64,000 nucleotides of DNA, from contig CAWFZK010000048.1 in the NCBI GenBank assembly GCA_963820315.1, positions 1 to 64,000 on the forward strand, written 5' to 3'. The notes below the pieces were generated by a model. That model made no database searches. It saw only the letters and a list, made by a program, of their open reading frames with translations, and was not told the origin of the DNA. Position 1 is the stretch's first letter, and the number at the start of each line of letters is the position of its first letter. Below are positions 17,054 to 24,888 of the stretch, in pieces. Origin of the DNA: JACVRW01 sp963820315 (GTDB taxonomy: Bacteria; Actinomycetota; Thermoleophilia; Solirubrobacterales; Thermoleophilaceae). Made by a program: the position numbers and the translations under genes.

Positions 17054-17481
17054 GTCGTCTTCACGACGAGGACGGAGCAGCCCGCCCTGTGGGTCACGGT
17101 GTTCGGCACGCTGCCGAGCACACGCCGCTGCATCCCCTTGTTGCCGATCACGAGCACGTCGGCGCCGCAGCGCTCGGCCAGGCCGACGAGCACCTCGGCC
17201 GGGTCGCCCTCCTCGATCATGGTGCTGCAGTCGATGCCGCTGGCGCGGAGCGTCGCCTGGGCGCGCTCGAGCTGCTCGGTCAGCCGCGCGGCCGGGCTCG
17301 TGGCCCACTGGATCTCGAGCGAGGACCCGCTCAGGTTGGCGGGGCCGCCGTCCTGTGAGTCGCTGAAAGCGCTGATCAGGACGAGCTTCGCGTCGTAGCG
17401 ACGCGCCATGTCGGCGGCCGTTTCGACGGCCTTGCTGGCGGTATCGGAGCCGTCCGTGCCGACGGCGACAGTCGAGATCAT
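17050..17481 (-). CDS. Universal stress protein (UspA family)
   Basis: A 143-residue single-domain Usp. It begins ISTVAVGTDGSDTASKAVE, the first strand and nucleotide-binding loop. It ends with VIGNKGMQRRVLGSVPNTV and CSVLVVKT, the glycine-rich ATP-binding loop and last strand; the loop is three residues shorter than the textbook G-2x-G-9x-G(S/T) pattern. The role in stress survival is inferred from the family. It is convergent with the E1-like gene with a 4-base overlap and divergent from dnaX, leaving a 67-base promoter region. Confidence 0.88.
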   Translation of the reverse strand: MISTVAVGTDGSDTASKAVETAADMARRYDAKLVLISAFSDSQDGGPANLSGSSLEIQWATSPAARLTEQLERAQATLRASGIDCSTMIEEGDPAEVLVGLAERCGADVLVIGNKGMQRRVLGSVPNTVTHRAGCSVLVVKTT

Positions 17482-17548
17482 GCGCGCGAGTATCTCCGGG
17501 CCGGGGCAGCCTGTCCACCGTCCGTCGCGCAGCTAGCATGGGCGACCG

Positions 17549-19195
17549 ATGCTCTCGCTCTACCGCCGCCACCGCCCGCGCACCTTCGATTCGGTGGTCG
17601 GCCAGGAGCACATCGTCAAGACGCTTCGAAACGCCATCGAGCTCGACCAGGTCCATCACGCGTACCTGTTCGTCGGCTCGCGCGGCACGGGCAAGACGTC
17701 GATGGCGAAGCTCCTGGCCTGCGCCCTGAACGCCGAGGGCGGTCCCAGCGCCAACTTCGACCCGGACAGCCCGGCGGCGCGCGCGATCCTCGGTGGGACA
17801 TCGCTCGACGTGGTCGAGATGGACGCGGCGTCGAACAACTCGGTCGACGACATCCGCGAGCTGCGCGAGAACGTGGCGCTCGCGCCGATGCAGGGTGGGA
17901 GTCGCGTCTACATCCTCGACGAGGCCCACATGCTCTCGACGGCGGCCTGGAACGCGTTCCTCAAGACGCTCGAGGAACCCCCGCAGCACGTGGTCTTCGT
18001 ACTCGCGACGACCGAGGCGCACAAGGTGCCCGCCACGATCGTCGACCGTTGCCACCGCTTCGACTTCCAGCGCCCCTCGCTCGAGCAGATCGCGGGCGTC
18101 GTCCGGCGCGTGGCCGCCGAGGAGGACATCGAGATCCCCGACGCCGCAGTCGGCATGCTCGCCCGGGCCGCGACCGGCTCGTTCCGCGACGCGCTCGGCA
18201 CGCTCGAGCAGCTCGTGACCTACGGAGGCAAGCAGGTCGAGCTCGAGGACGTGCTCGACATCCTCGGAGTGGCGGACGCGGAGATGGTGCTCGCCGCCGG
18301 CGAGGCGCTGGCGACGCGCGACCCCAAGGAGGCGCTGCTCGGCGTCCAGCGGCTGTCCGAGTCGGGACGCGACTTCACCCAGTTCATGCGCGATCTCTCC
18401 GCGCACCTGCGCCACCTGTTCGTGGTGCAGACGCTCGGCGACGTGCCCGACTCCTTCTCCGTCACGGCCGAGCACGGCGACCGCCTCGCCTCGCAGGCCG
18501 AGCGGCTCTCGCAGGGCGAGATACTGCGCGCGATCGACTTCCTCGCCAAGGCGCTCGCCGCGGTCAAGGACGGCTCCGAGCCGCGCATGCAGCTCGAGAT
18601 GGCGCTGCTGAAGGCGACCCAGCCGCAGGCCGACCTTTCGCTACAGACGCTGATCTTCCGCATCGAGCAGCTCGAGCGGCGACTGGGTGGCGAGGCTGTG
18701 ACCGAGTCTCCCGCCGAGGAGTCCGCCTCTTCCCCGGCGCCGCAGGCCGCGCCGCAGCGAAGCGGCGGCGGTTCCTCCGCCGCCGTGGCCGTCGAGCCGC
18801 GTGAGGAGGAGGCCCCTCAGCCGAGCGCGGCGCTCGAGCTCGAGCAGATCAAGGCGCTGTGGCCGGCGGTGGCGGACGCGGTCGGTGAGGAGAACGGCAT
18901 GCTGGGCGCGGCCGTCGGGGCCGCGCAGCCGGCCGCGATCGAAGGCGACACGCTGACGGTCGCGTTCCCGGCCGACGCCGCCTTCGTCAAGAAGAAGGCT
19001 GAGGCCAACAGAGACGTGCTGGCCGCTGCTGTGCGCGGCCTCACCGGACACTCGCTCGCGCTCACCTTCGAGTTGAGCGAGGAGGCGAGCGCCGGGGCGC
19101 AGTCCACACTCGACCATGAGCAGCTCATCGAGCGCCTGCGCGCGGAGTTCGGCGCGGAGGAGATCTTCGACGAGCCCGAGGAGGAAAGGCAGTAG
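17549..19195 (+). CDS. dnaX: DNA polymerase III subunit gamma/tau
   Basis: The 548-residue clamp-loader ATPase. Domain order: Walker A GSRGTGKTS at about residues 43-51, DEAHMLS Walker B, sensor 1 LATTEAHKVPATI, the family motif SFRDALGTLEQL, the collar domain to about residue 370, then a Pro/Ala/Ser-rich linker and a C-terminal tau-like domain. One feature is unusual: the zinc-binding insert that normally follows Walker A (four cysteines) is replaced by NAEGGPSANFDPDSPAARAI, leaving only the cysteine of LLACALN. ybaB follows 2 bases after the stop, the usual arrangement. Start ATG 17549 (MLSLYRRHRPRTF) fits the family. Confidence 0.95.
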   Translation: MLSLYRRHRPRTFDSVVGQEHIVKTLRNAIELDQVHHAYLFVGSRGTGKTSMAKLLACALNAEGGPSANFDPDSPAARAILGGTSLDVVEMDAASNNSVDDIRELRENVALAPMQGGSRVYILDEAHMLSTAAWNAFLKTLEEPPQHVVFVLATTEAHKVPATIVDRCHRFDFQRPSLEQIAGVVRRVAAEEDIEIPDAAVGMLARAATGSFRDALGTLEQLVTYGGKQVELEDVLDILGVADAEMVLAAGEALATRDPKEALLGVQRLSESGRDFTQFMRDLSAHLRHLFVVQTLGDVPDSFSVTAEHGDRLASQAERLSQGEILRAIDFLAKALAAVKDGSEPRMQLEMALLKATQPQADLSLQTLIFRIEQLERRLGGEAVTESPAEESASSPAPQAAPQRSGGGSSAAVAVEPREEEAPQPSAALELEQIKALWPAVADAVGEENGMLGAAVGAAQPAAIEGDTLTVAFPADAAFVKKKAEANRDVLAAAVRGLTGHSLALTFELSEEASAGAQSTLDHEQLIERLRAEFGAEEIFDEPEEERQ

Positions 19196-19197
19196 CG

Positions 19198-19539
19198 ATG
19201 GGTCAGCCGAACATGAACCAGATGATGAAGCAGGTCCAGAAGATGCAGGCCGACATGGCGAAGGCTCAGGAGGAGCTGGCCAACGAGACGGTCGAGGCGA
19301 GCGCCGGCGGCGGCATGGTCACGGTGAGGATGAGCGGCGATCTGCAGATGCGCGAGCTCCGCATCGACCCCGAGGCGGTCGACCCCGAGGACGTCGAGAT
19401 GCTCCAGGACCTGGTCCAGGCTGCGGTAAACGAGGCGATCCGCGCCGCCCAGGAGCTCGCCGCTTCGAAGATGAACGCCGCCGCGGGCGGCCTCGCCGGG
19501 CCCGGTGGGCTCGGCGGCCTGGGCCTGCCGGGCTTCTGA
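19198..19539 (+). CDS. ybaB: YbaB/EbfC nucleoid-associated protein
   Basis: A 113-residue DNA-binding protein that forms a tweezer-shaped dimer. It shows MNQMMKQVQKMQADMAKAQE, then the central motif GGGMVTVRMSGDLQM-RELRIDPEAV and the helix LVQAAVNEAIRAAQEL. It sits 2 bases after dnaX, the conserved order, but recR, which normally follows, is 4.7 kb away. The Gly-rich C-terminus (GGLGGLGLPGF) is common in the family. Confidence 0.95.
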   Translation: MGQPNMNQMMKQVQKMQADMAKAQEELANETVEASAGGGMVTVRMSGDLQMRELRIDPEAVDPEDVEMLQDLVQAAVNEAIRAAQELAASKMNAAAGGLAGPGGLGGLGLPGF

Positions 19540-19598
19540 CGCAGCGCCGGTCGCGAGTGGTATGTGAGCCGGGCGTCATCGGGTATGCCTGACCAGGG

Positions 19599-20153
19599 AT
19601 GCCCGAGTCACGTTCCCTGAGACCGCTTGGCGGTTGGGACCTCGTTTCCCGCGGCAGGTTCGAGGCGCGCCACGACGGCCATGTTTGGACCGTCGACTTG
19701 GACTACTTCGATTTCGGCGAGAAACTGCATCTCTACCGCGACGGGGTCGAGGTCGATGTGCAGAGATCGCCGGCGAAGTTCGCCCTGGACCAGAGCGCCA
19801 CGATCCGGGCGGCGATGGGTCTGCTCGGCATGCGACAGGTCGAACTCGTGGTCAAGGGCGAGACGACCACGCTGACGCCCGTCGACGGGACGGCTGAAGC
19901 ATGGCGGCTCCGGTTGGCACGCGAGCGTCCCGAGACCAGCCGCCTGCTCGGCGCGATCTCGTGGGTCGTGCTCGTGGCGGCGCTGATCTACGAACTGCCC
20001 CAGCTGGTCGCCTTGATCGGCGACGTCGTGGGCGCCGACTTCGAACCGCCGTTCACCCTGCCGGGACCGGTCAACTTCCTGCTTGGGCTGGCGGCGCTCG
20101 CCGCTGCCTTGGAACGAGCGCTGCGTTTCAAGAGCAACCGCTGGCTTGGCTAG
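19599..20153 (+). CDS. Conserved membrane protein, unknown function
   Basis: A 184-residue protein that I cannot assign. Residues 1-110 are soluble and beta-rich, with HVWTVDLDYFDFGEKLHLYRDG and VDVQRSPAKFAL, suggesting a small beta domain. Residues about 115-180 carry two hydrophobic segments (LLGAISWVVLVAALIYELP and VNFLLGLAALAAALERAL), so it is probably membrane anchored. It starts the block of accessory genes between ybaB and recR. Confidence 0.7.
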   Translation: MPESRSLRPLGGWDLVSRGRFEARHDGHVWTVDLDYFDFGEKLHLYRDGVEVDVQRSPAKFALDQSATIRAAMGLLGMRQVELVVKGETTTLTPVDGTAEAWRLRLARERPETSRLLGAISWVVLVAALIYELPQLVALIGDVVGADFEPPFTLPGPVNFLLGLAALAAALERALRFKSNRWLG

Positions 20154-20162
20154 CCCCTCGCG

Positions 20163-20363
20163 TCAGCGCGCCTGGCGCGTCGCGGCGGAGACCGTCTTCA
20201 CAACGTAGATCACGGCCAGTACGAAGAAGGCGGCGCCGATGACGGCGCGCACCTGATCCTCCTCGAGCGGACCGCGTTTTGCGACCGGCCCGGAGACTCC
20301 GTCGGCGACTTTCTGGCGCCAGCCTTGGAGCCCCGTCTGGCCGAGTTCAGTGGCCGTGGTCAT
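20163..20363 (-). CDS. Small single-span membrane protein
   Basis: A 66-residue protein: a polar N-terminus (TELGQTGLQGWRQKVADGV), then one hydrophobic helix near residues 43-60 (VIGAAFFVLAVIYVVKTV) and a basic tail. ATG 20363 has an excellent Shine-Dalgarno (AAAGGAGA), which is the main argument that this short frame is a gene. Function is unknown. It converges on the membrane protein gene ending at 20153, 9 bases away. Confidence 0.65.
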   Translation of the reverse strand: MTTATELGQTGLQGWRQKVADGVSGPVAKRGPLEEDQVRAVIGAAFFVLAVIYVVKTVSAATRQAR

Positions 20364-20439
20364 CTCTTGTCTCCTTTGATCGCGGGCAGGGTCCTCCCCG
20401 GTTGCCCAGCAGCGCCGGCCTCACACACACGAGGAGCTG

Positions 20440-21027
20440 TCAGCGACGGACCGGATACCTGAGGTGGAGGGCGCGGCGTCCCTGCACTACGACCGGGTCT
20501 TCGAGCAGCAGGTGTCCGCGGTCCAGCTTGGAGAAGTACGGCACACCCTCGCCGAACAGCACCGGTACGAGGCTGACGCTTACCTCGTCCACCAGGCCGA
20601 GGTCGAGTGCCTGCTGGGTGACATTGGCGCTGGCGATCGTGACGTCCTTGTCGCCGGCGATCTCCCGCGCCTTGGCTATCGCCGCCTCGACCCCGTCGAC
20701 GAAGGTCGTGCTTGGCCAGCGCTCGGCGGCGTCCGCGGGTGGGCTGTGTGTGACCACGACGACCGGCGCCCCGACCGGATGGGCGTCGTTCCAGCCGCCC
20801 GCGATATCGAACAGGCGCCGGCCGGAGACGAGTGCTCCGGCGTTCTCGGTCAGGTCTCGCAGCATTTCCGCGCTCGCCTCATCGACATCGAATGAGATGT
20901 TCTCGTTGCCGCTCGGCACGGATATCTCTCCGGCCCCGTACCAGTCGAACAGCTCGCCAGGCTGGTCGTCGGGGGCGGCGATGTATCCGTCCAGGGACAT
21001 CGTCATGTGCGTGAAGACCTTGCCCAT
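20440..21027 (-). CDS. Dihydrofolate reductase-like (RibD C-terminal) protein
   Basis: A 195-residue protein of the RibD C-terminal/DHFR-like family common in actinobacteria. It begins VFTHMTMSLDGYIAAPDDQPG, followed by LVSGRRLFDIAGGWN, VVVVTHSPP and DLGLVDEVSVSLVPVLFGEG, the core of an NADPH-binding reductase fold. The substrate is unknown; these stand-alone proteins are not proven folate or riboflavin enzymes. ATG 21027 is the start. Confidence 0.88.
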   Translation of the reverse strand: MGKVFTHMTMSLDGYIAAPDDQPGELFDWYGAGEISVPSGNENISFDVDEASAEMLRDLTENAGALVSGRRLFDIAGGWNDAHPVGAPVVVVTHSPPADAAERWPSTTFVDGVEAAIAKAREIAGDKDVTIASANVTQQALDLGLVDEVSVSLVPVLFGEGVPYFSKLDRGHLLLEDPVVVQGRRALHLRYPVRR

Positions 21028-21092
21028 CGTGCGCCTCCTCGGTGTCTGATGCCGTCTTCCCTATAACCGTCCGGCGGCCCCGGAACTAATCG

Positions 21093-22082
21093 CTAGGGCG
21101 CTTCGCGCGCGGCCGGTTCCAGCACCCAGCGCGCGAAGTCGGCCGGCGCGACGTTGCTCCCGCACAGGATCGTGGTCACGCGCCGGCCGGCGAACCGCTC
21201 GGGGTCCTCGAGGACGGCGGCGATCCCAAGGGCTGCGGATGGCTCGACGACAAGGCCCGCATGCTCGTAGAGCGCGCGCATCCCGGCCTTGATCGAGTCC
21301 TCGTCTACGAGCACCACATCGTCGAGCACGACGAGCAGGTCATCGAGCACCTCGGGGATCGGGCAGCGGCCGGCCACGCCGTCGGCGATCGTCTCCATGT
21401 GGTCTGTCTCGACCACCGTTCCCTGGCGCCACGACAGCGTCATCGCCGGCGCTCCGAGCGGCTGTATTCCGATCACCTGCACGTGCTCGGCGAGCGAGCG
21501 CATGACATAGCCGACGCCGCTCGCCATCGCTCCGCCGCCGAGCGCCACGAGCACGACGTCGAGCTGCGGATCGTCCCGGATGAGCTCGACTCCGATCGTG
21601 GCCGCGCCCTCGCAGGTCGCGAGGTCCAGGCTGTCCTCGACGAGGTAGGCGCCGTCCGCCTCGGCCAGCTCACGCGCGCACAGCCGGGCGTCTTCTATGT
21701 CCTCGCCTTCGAGCCGCACCGAGGCGCCTAACGCCGCGATCCGGCGTAGCTTGAGCGGGTTGGCGCTTCGCGCCGCCACGACGGTGACCTCCAGGCCTCG
21801 CCGCGTGCCGCTGTAGGCCAGCGCCTGGCCGAGATTGCCGGCGCTCGCGCAGATCACGCGCGACGCGCCCTGTGTGCGTGCCGCCGCCGTCACTGTCTCC
21901 GTGCCGCGTCCCTTGAAGCTGCGGACCGGGTTGAGCGTCTCGACCTTCAGCGTCAGCGGGCACCCGAGCGCTTCGCCGAGCGGCGCGCACGGCAGCGACG
22001 GCGTGTCGAGAAACACCGGATCGATCTCGCCCACGGCATCACGGACGCGATCGAGCCGCAACCGAACGTGGTCGAGGGCCAT
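21093..22082 (-). CDS. Threonine/serine dehydratase-like PLP enzyme
   Basis: A 329-residue fold-type II PLP enzyme. The cofactor lysine is in NPVRSFKGRGTE, the asparagine loop is CASAGNLGQALAYSG, and the phosphate-binding loop is VALGGGAMASGVG. This is the pattern of threonine/serine ammonia-lyases and relatives, without a regulatory ACT domain. Start ATG 22082 overlaps the cupin stop (TGATG), implying translational coupling with that gene. Substrate specificity between threonine, serine and related beta-eliminations cannot be set from the sequence. Confidence 0.86.
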   Translation of the reverse strand: MALDHVRLRLDRVRDAVGEIDPVFLDTPSLPCAPLGEALGCPLTLKVETLNPVRSFKGRGTETVTAAARTQGASRVICASAGNLGQALAYSGTRRGLEVTVVAARSANPLKLRRIAALGASVRLEGEDIEDARLCARELAEADGAYLVEDSLDLATCEGAATIGVELIRDDPQLDVVLVALGGGAMASGVGYVMRSLAEHVQVIGIQPLGAPAMTLSWRQGTVVETDHMETIADGVAGRCPIPEVLDDLLVVLDDVVLVDEDSIKAGMRALYEHAGLVVEPSAALGIAAVLEDPERFAGRRVTTILCGSNVAPADFARWVLEPAAREAP

Positions 22083-22463
22083 CAGTCCCAGAAGTCCTCG
22101 AATCGCTCGGTGTCGCCTCCTTCGGGCTTCCGGCCACCGATGCAGATCACGTCGAGGCCCTCCGGGCCGGCTTCGAACGAACGCACCACTGCAGGGGCGA
22201 CGCGCAGCACGTCCCACGCCGCCAGCTCGATGACCTCGTCATCGAGCTTCGCCCGGCCGGACCCGGCGACCACGACGTAGATCTCCTCCTGCACGCGATG
22301 GCGGTGACCCCACGGCATGCGGCCGCCCGGGTCGTAGGTGAAGCGGCTCACGCCGAGCTCCGGGCGATTTCAGGGCCTCCCGCGCGAAGCGCCACTGCAC
22401 TTGAGCGTCCTGCGGGCTCACATCGCGAAGATCGTCGAAGTTCTTCTTCGTCCAGTCGGGCAT
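22082..22463 (-). pseudogene. Cupin protein, frame-broken
   Basis: Two frames together encode one small cupin of about 126 residues. The first part (MPDWTKKNFDDLRDVSPQDA, then WRFAREALKS) starts at ATG 22463. The second part (SRFTYDPGGRMPWGHRHRVQ, then EEIYVVVAGSGRAKLDDEV and WDVLRVAPAVVRSFEAG) continues in the next frame to the TGA at 22084-22082. The break is at about 22360-22366; removing one base of the CCCGG run gives KSPELGVSRFTY, a natural join. The intact double-stranded beta-helix core carries HRH and a glutamate for metal binding. It is coupled to the dehydratase gene by TGATG. Confidence 0.75.
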
Positions 22464-22492
22464 CGCGAAACTGTCGCAGCCACGCGCCTCGA

Positions 22493-22987
22493 TCAGCGCC
22501 AGCCGCTGACGCCCTCCCCGCCGACCGGGTCGTCCGGCGGCGGGCCGAGCGCCGCGATGCGATCTCGTGCCGCCTCGAGCTCGGCCGGGTCGTCGCCGCG
22601 CAGCAGGTCGTAGTTCTCCTGCCCCGCCGGGTATGCGCCGACGACGGTGAAGCCCGCCCTCGAGCTCGCGCGGCGGTGGCCGGTGCCGGCGGGCAGCACG
22701 AGGACGTCACCGGCGGACACGTCGAACGACTCTCCCTGCGGTCCGCCGAGCTCGAGCGTCGCCTGGCCGGCGACGACCGCGAGCGCTTCGTGCGAGGTCG
22801 AGTGGAAATGGTGGAAGGGGAACACGCCGTTCACCCACGAGCCGCCCCAGCCGTGCTGTGCGAACAGCTGCCGGGCCGCGTCGGCGCCGGCGGTCGCATC
22901 GTCGACTCCGTGGTAGATCAGGACCGGGAAGCGTGGGTTGTTCGGGATCCGGTCCCCGGGCGGCGCCTGCCAGGTCTCGAGTTGCAT
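22493..22987 (-). CDS. Cupin-fold protein (YjlB-like)
   Basis: A 164-residue cupin. The core shows FHHFHSTSHEALAVVAGQAT, then LGGPQGESFDVSAGDVLVLP and AGTGHR, which fits a metal-binding germin-like barrel (two histidines, a glutamate and a later histidine). The overall plan, with the N-terminal YHGVDDATAGADAARQLF helix, matches the YjlB group of uncharacterised proteins. It lies 29 bases upstream of the other cupin gene on the same strand. Confidence 0.83.
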   Translation of the reverse strand: MQLETWQAPPGDRIPNNPRFPVLIYHGVDDATAGADAARQLFAQHGWGGSWVNGVFPFHHFHSTSHEALAVVAGQATLELGGPQGESFDVSAGDVLVLPAGTGHRRASSRAGFTVVGAYPAGQENYDLLRGDDPAELEAARDRIAALGPPPDDPVGGEGVSGWR

Positions 22988-23013
22988 GGATGCGTGATAC
23001 CCATCGACACGAC

Positions 23014-23406
23014 ATGCACCTCGAGCTCGTGACCGTGATCGTCCCCGAGTACGACGAGGCGATCGACTTCTTCGTGGACCGGCTCGGGTTCGAGCTGGTC
23101 GAGGACTCGCCGGCGCTGACGAACGACGGCCGGCCGAAGCGCTGGGTGGTGGTGCGCCCGCCGGGAGCGGCGACCGGTGTGCTGCTGGCGCGTGCCGACG
23201 GGGACGAGCAGCGGGACGCCGTCGGCGCTCAGTTCGCCGGCCGGGTGGGGCTGTTCCTGCGCGTCGACGACTTCGACGCGGCGTACGAGCGCATGACTGC
23301 GGCCGGGGTCGAGTTCGTCACGCAGCCGCGCGTGGAGCCATACGGCCGCGTGGCCGTCTTCGCGGATCTCGCCGGGAACCGCTGGGACCTACTGGGGCCC
23401 GCGTAG
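23014..23406 (+). CDS. VOC-superfamily (glyoxalase-like) protein
   Basis: A 130-residue vicinal oxygen chelate protein with paired beta-alpha-beta-beta-beta units: VIVPEYDEAIDFFVDRLGFE and VGLFLRVDDFDAAYERMTAAG, closing with VAVFADLAGNRWDLLGP. Such proteins act as lyases, dioxygenases or resistance proteins; the glutamate expected near the C-terminus is replaced by aspartate in RWDL, so the function is open. ATG 23014 gives the normal family length. It is convergent with the methyltransferase gene, which ends at the very next base. Confidence 0.85.
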   Translation: MHLELVTVIVPEYDEAIDFFVDRLGFELVEDSPALTNDGRPKRWVVVRPPGAATGVLLARADGDEQRDAVGAQFAGRVGLFLRVDDFDAAYERMTAAGVEFVTQPRVEPYGRVAVFADLAGNRWDLLGPA

Positions 23407-24216
23407 TCAGGCTGGGCGCCGGCCCCAGACCTGGTGGATCCGGGCCTGGTGGAAGACGCGTTCGGGGTCGCGGGCGGCACGCTCCACGTCGGCGCGCAGC
23501 TCGTCGAGCTCAGCTGCGGTCGCGGCTCCGCTTGCGAGCATCGGCTTGCGCATGTTGTCGACCAGCTCGGCGAGGAAGAGCTTGTCCTCGACGGCGGACA
23601 TCGGGTTCTCGACCGTCGTCTCATGCACGTCCGCCAGTCCGACCGAATCGAGCAGCGCGGGCAGGCGCGGCCCGATCGTCGGGTCTCCGCCGTGGGCCCG
23701 GACGGTGGCGCTGTACACCTCCTGGAGGCGGTCCAGGGCCGGCGCCGGCGGATCCGAGCGCAGGGTGCCCGTGAACAGGTCCTCGACCGCCACCCAGCCG
23801 CCGGGGCGAACCGCGGCGCGCATCGCGCGCAGCGCCGCGACCGAGTCGGGCAGGTGACTGAGCAACAGGCGGGCGTAGGCGAGGTCGAAGCTGTCGCGCT
23901 CGGGAGGCTCGCTCGCATCGGCGCGGGCGAACTCGGCCTGGACTCCGGCCTGCTCGGCCGAGCGGCGTGCGATCTCGAGGGCGTCCTCGTCGATGTCGAC
24001 TCCCACGACCCGCCCGCTCGGACCGACCCGGCGCGCGAGCTCGAGCGACACCTGGCCGTCCCCGCAGCCCACGTCGAGGCAGCGCCAGCCGGGCTCCACC
24101 GCAAGCCGCGCCAGCAGAGCGCCGGTCGCCGCAGCCATCACGCGCGCCTGCCGCGCGAGGCGATCGGCGTCCGCGCGACCACCGCTGATCGTGTAGGCGG
24201 GCTGATCCGCGGCCAC
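23407..24216 (-). CDS. SAM-dependent class I methyltransferase
   Basis: A 269-residue methyltransferase. Motif I is CLDVGCGDGQVSLELA, followed by VVGVDIDEDALEIARR, FARADASEPP and FDLAYARLLLSHLPD. The C-terminal part with VHQ-like ERVFHQARIHQVWG suggests a small-molecule substrate. The GTG at 24216 gives VAADQPAYTISGGRADADRL, a natural N-terminus for this group. It is divergent from recR with a 63-base gap. Confidence 0.88.
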   Translation of the reverse strand: MAADQPAYTISGGRADADRLARQARVMAAATGALLARLAVEPGWRCLDVGCGDGQVSLELARRVGPSGRVVGVDIDEDALEIARRSAEQAGVQAEFARADASEPPERDSFDLAYARLLLSHLPDSVAALRAMRAAVRPGGWVAVEDLFTGTLRSDPPAPALDRLQEVYSATVRAHGGDPTIGPRLPALLDSVGLADVHETTVENPMSAVEDKLFLAELVDNMRKPMLASGAATAAELDELRADVERAARDPERVFHQARIHQVWGRRPA

Positions 24217-24279
24217 GTCCCGGGACCGTACCGGCCTCGAGCCGGGGCCGCCCGGCGCCACGGCTAGCCTTGACGACCC

Positions 24280-24882
24280 GTGTTCGCCGCACCGGTCAAC
24301 CGCCTGATCACCGAGCTCGCTCGCCTGCCCGGGATCGGCCAGCGCACCGCGCAGCGGCTCGCCTTCCACATCCTCAGCGCGTCCGAGGAGGAGGCGCTCG
24401 GGCTCGCCGACGCCATCCGCGAGGTCAAGGCGACCGTCGGGCAGTGCGAGGTCTGCTTCAACCTGGCGACGGAGCCGACCTGTCGCATCTGCCAGGACGA
24501 GCGGCGCGAGAGCGCCACGATCTGCGTCGTCGAGCAGCCGAGCGACGTCATCCCGATCGAGCGCTCCGGCGAGTTCCAGGGCCGCTACCACGTCCTCGGC
24601 GGCGCGCTCTCGCCGATCGACGGAGTCGACCCCGAGGACCTGCACATCTCCGAGCTGCTCGGGCGCGTCGACAACGGCGGCGCAATCCGCGAGGTCGTGA
24701 TCGCCACGAACGCGACCACGACCGGCGAGGCCACCGCGCTCTATCTCGCCGACGCTCTCCGCGAGCGCTCATCCGACGTCGTCGTCACGCGCCTGGCGAG
24801 CGGCCTGCCGGTCGGCTCGGACCTGGAGTACGCGGACGAGATCACCCTCGGCCGCGCCTTGCGCGGCCGCCAGGCGATCTAG
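24280..24882 (+). CDS. recR: Recombination mediator RecR
   Basis: A 200-residue RecR, which with RecO/RecF loads RecA at gaps. The helix-hairpin-helix LARLPGIGQRTAQRLAFHIL, the zinc finger CEVC-x8-CRIC, the Toprim domain (ICVVEQPSDVIPIERSGEFQGRYHVLGG) and the C-terminal SDLEYADEITLGRAL are all present. Start GTG 24280. It is separated from dnaX-ybaB by about 4.7 kb of accessory genes. Confidence 0.95.
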   Translation: MFAAPVNRLITELARLPGIGQRTAQRLAFHILSASEEEALGLADAIREVKATVGQCEVCFNLATEPTCRICQDERRESATICVVEQPSDVIPIERSGEFQGRYHVLGGALSPIDGVDPEDLHISELLGRVDNGGAIREVVIATNATTTGEATALYLADALRERSSDVVVTRLASGLPVGSDLEYADEITLGRALRGRQAI

Positions 24883-24888
24883 CCGTCG

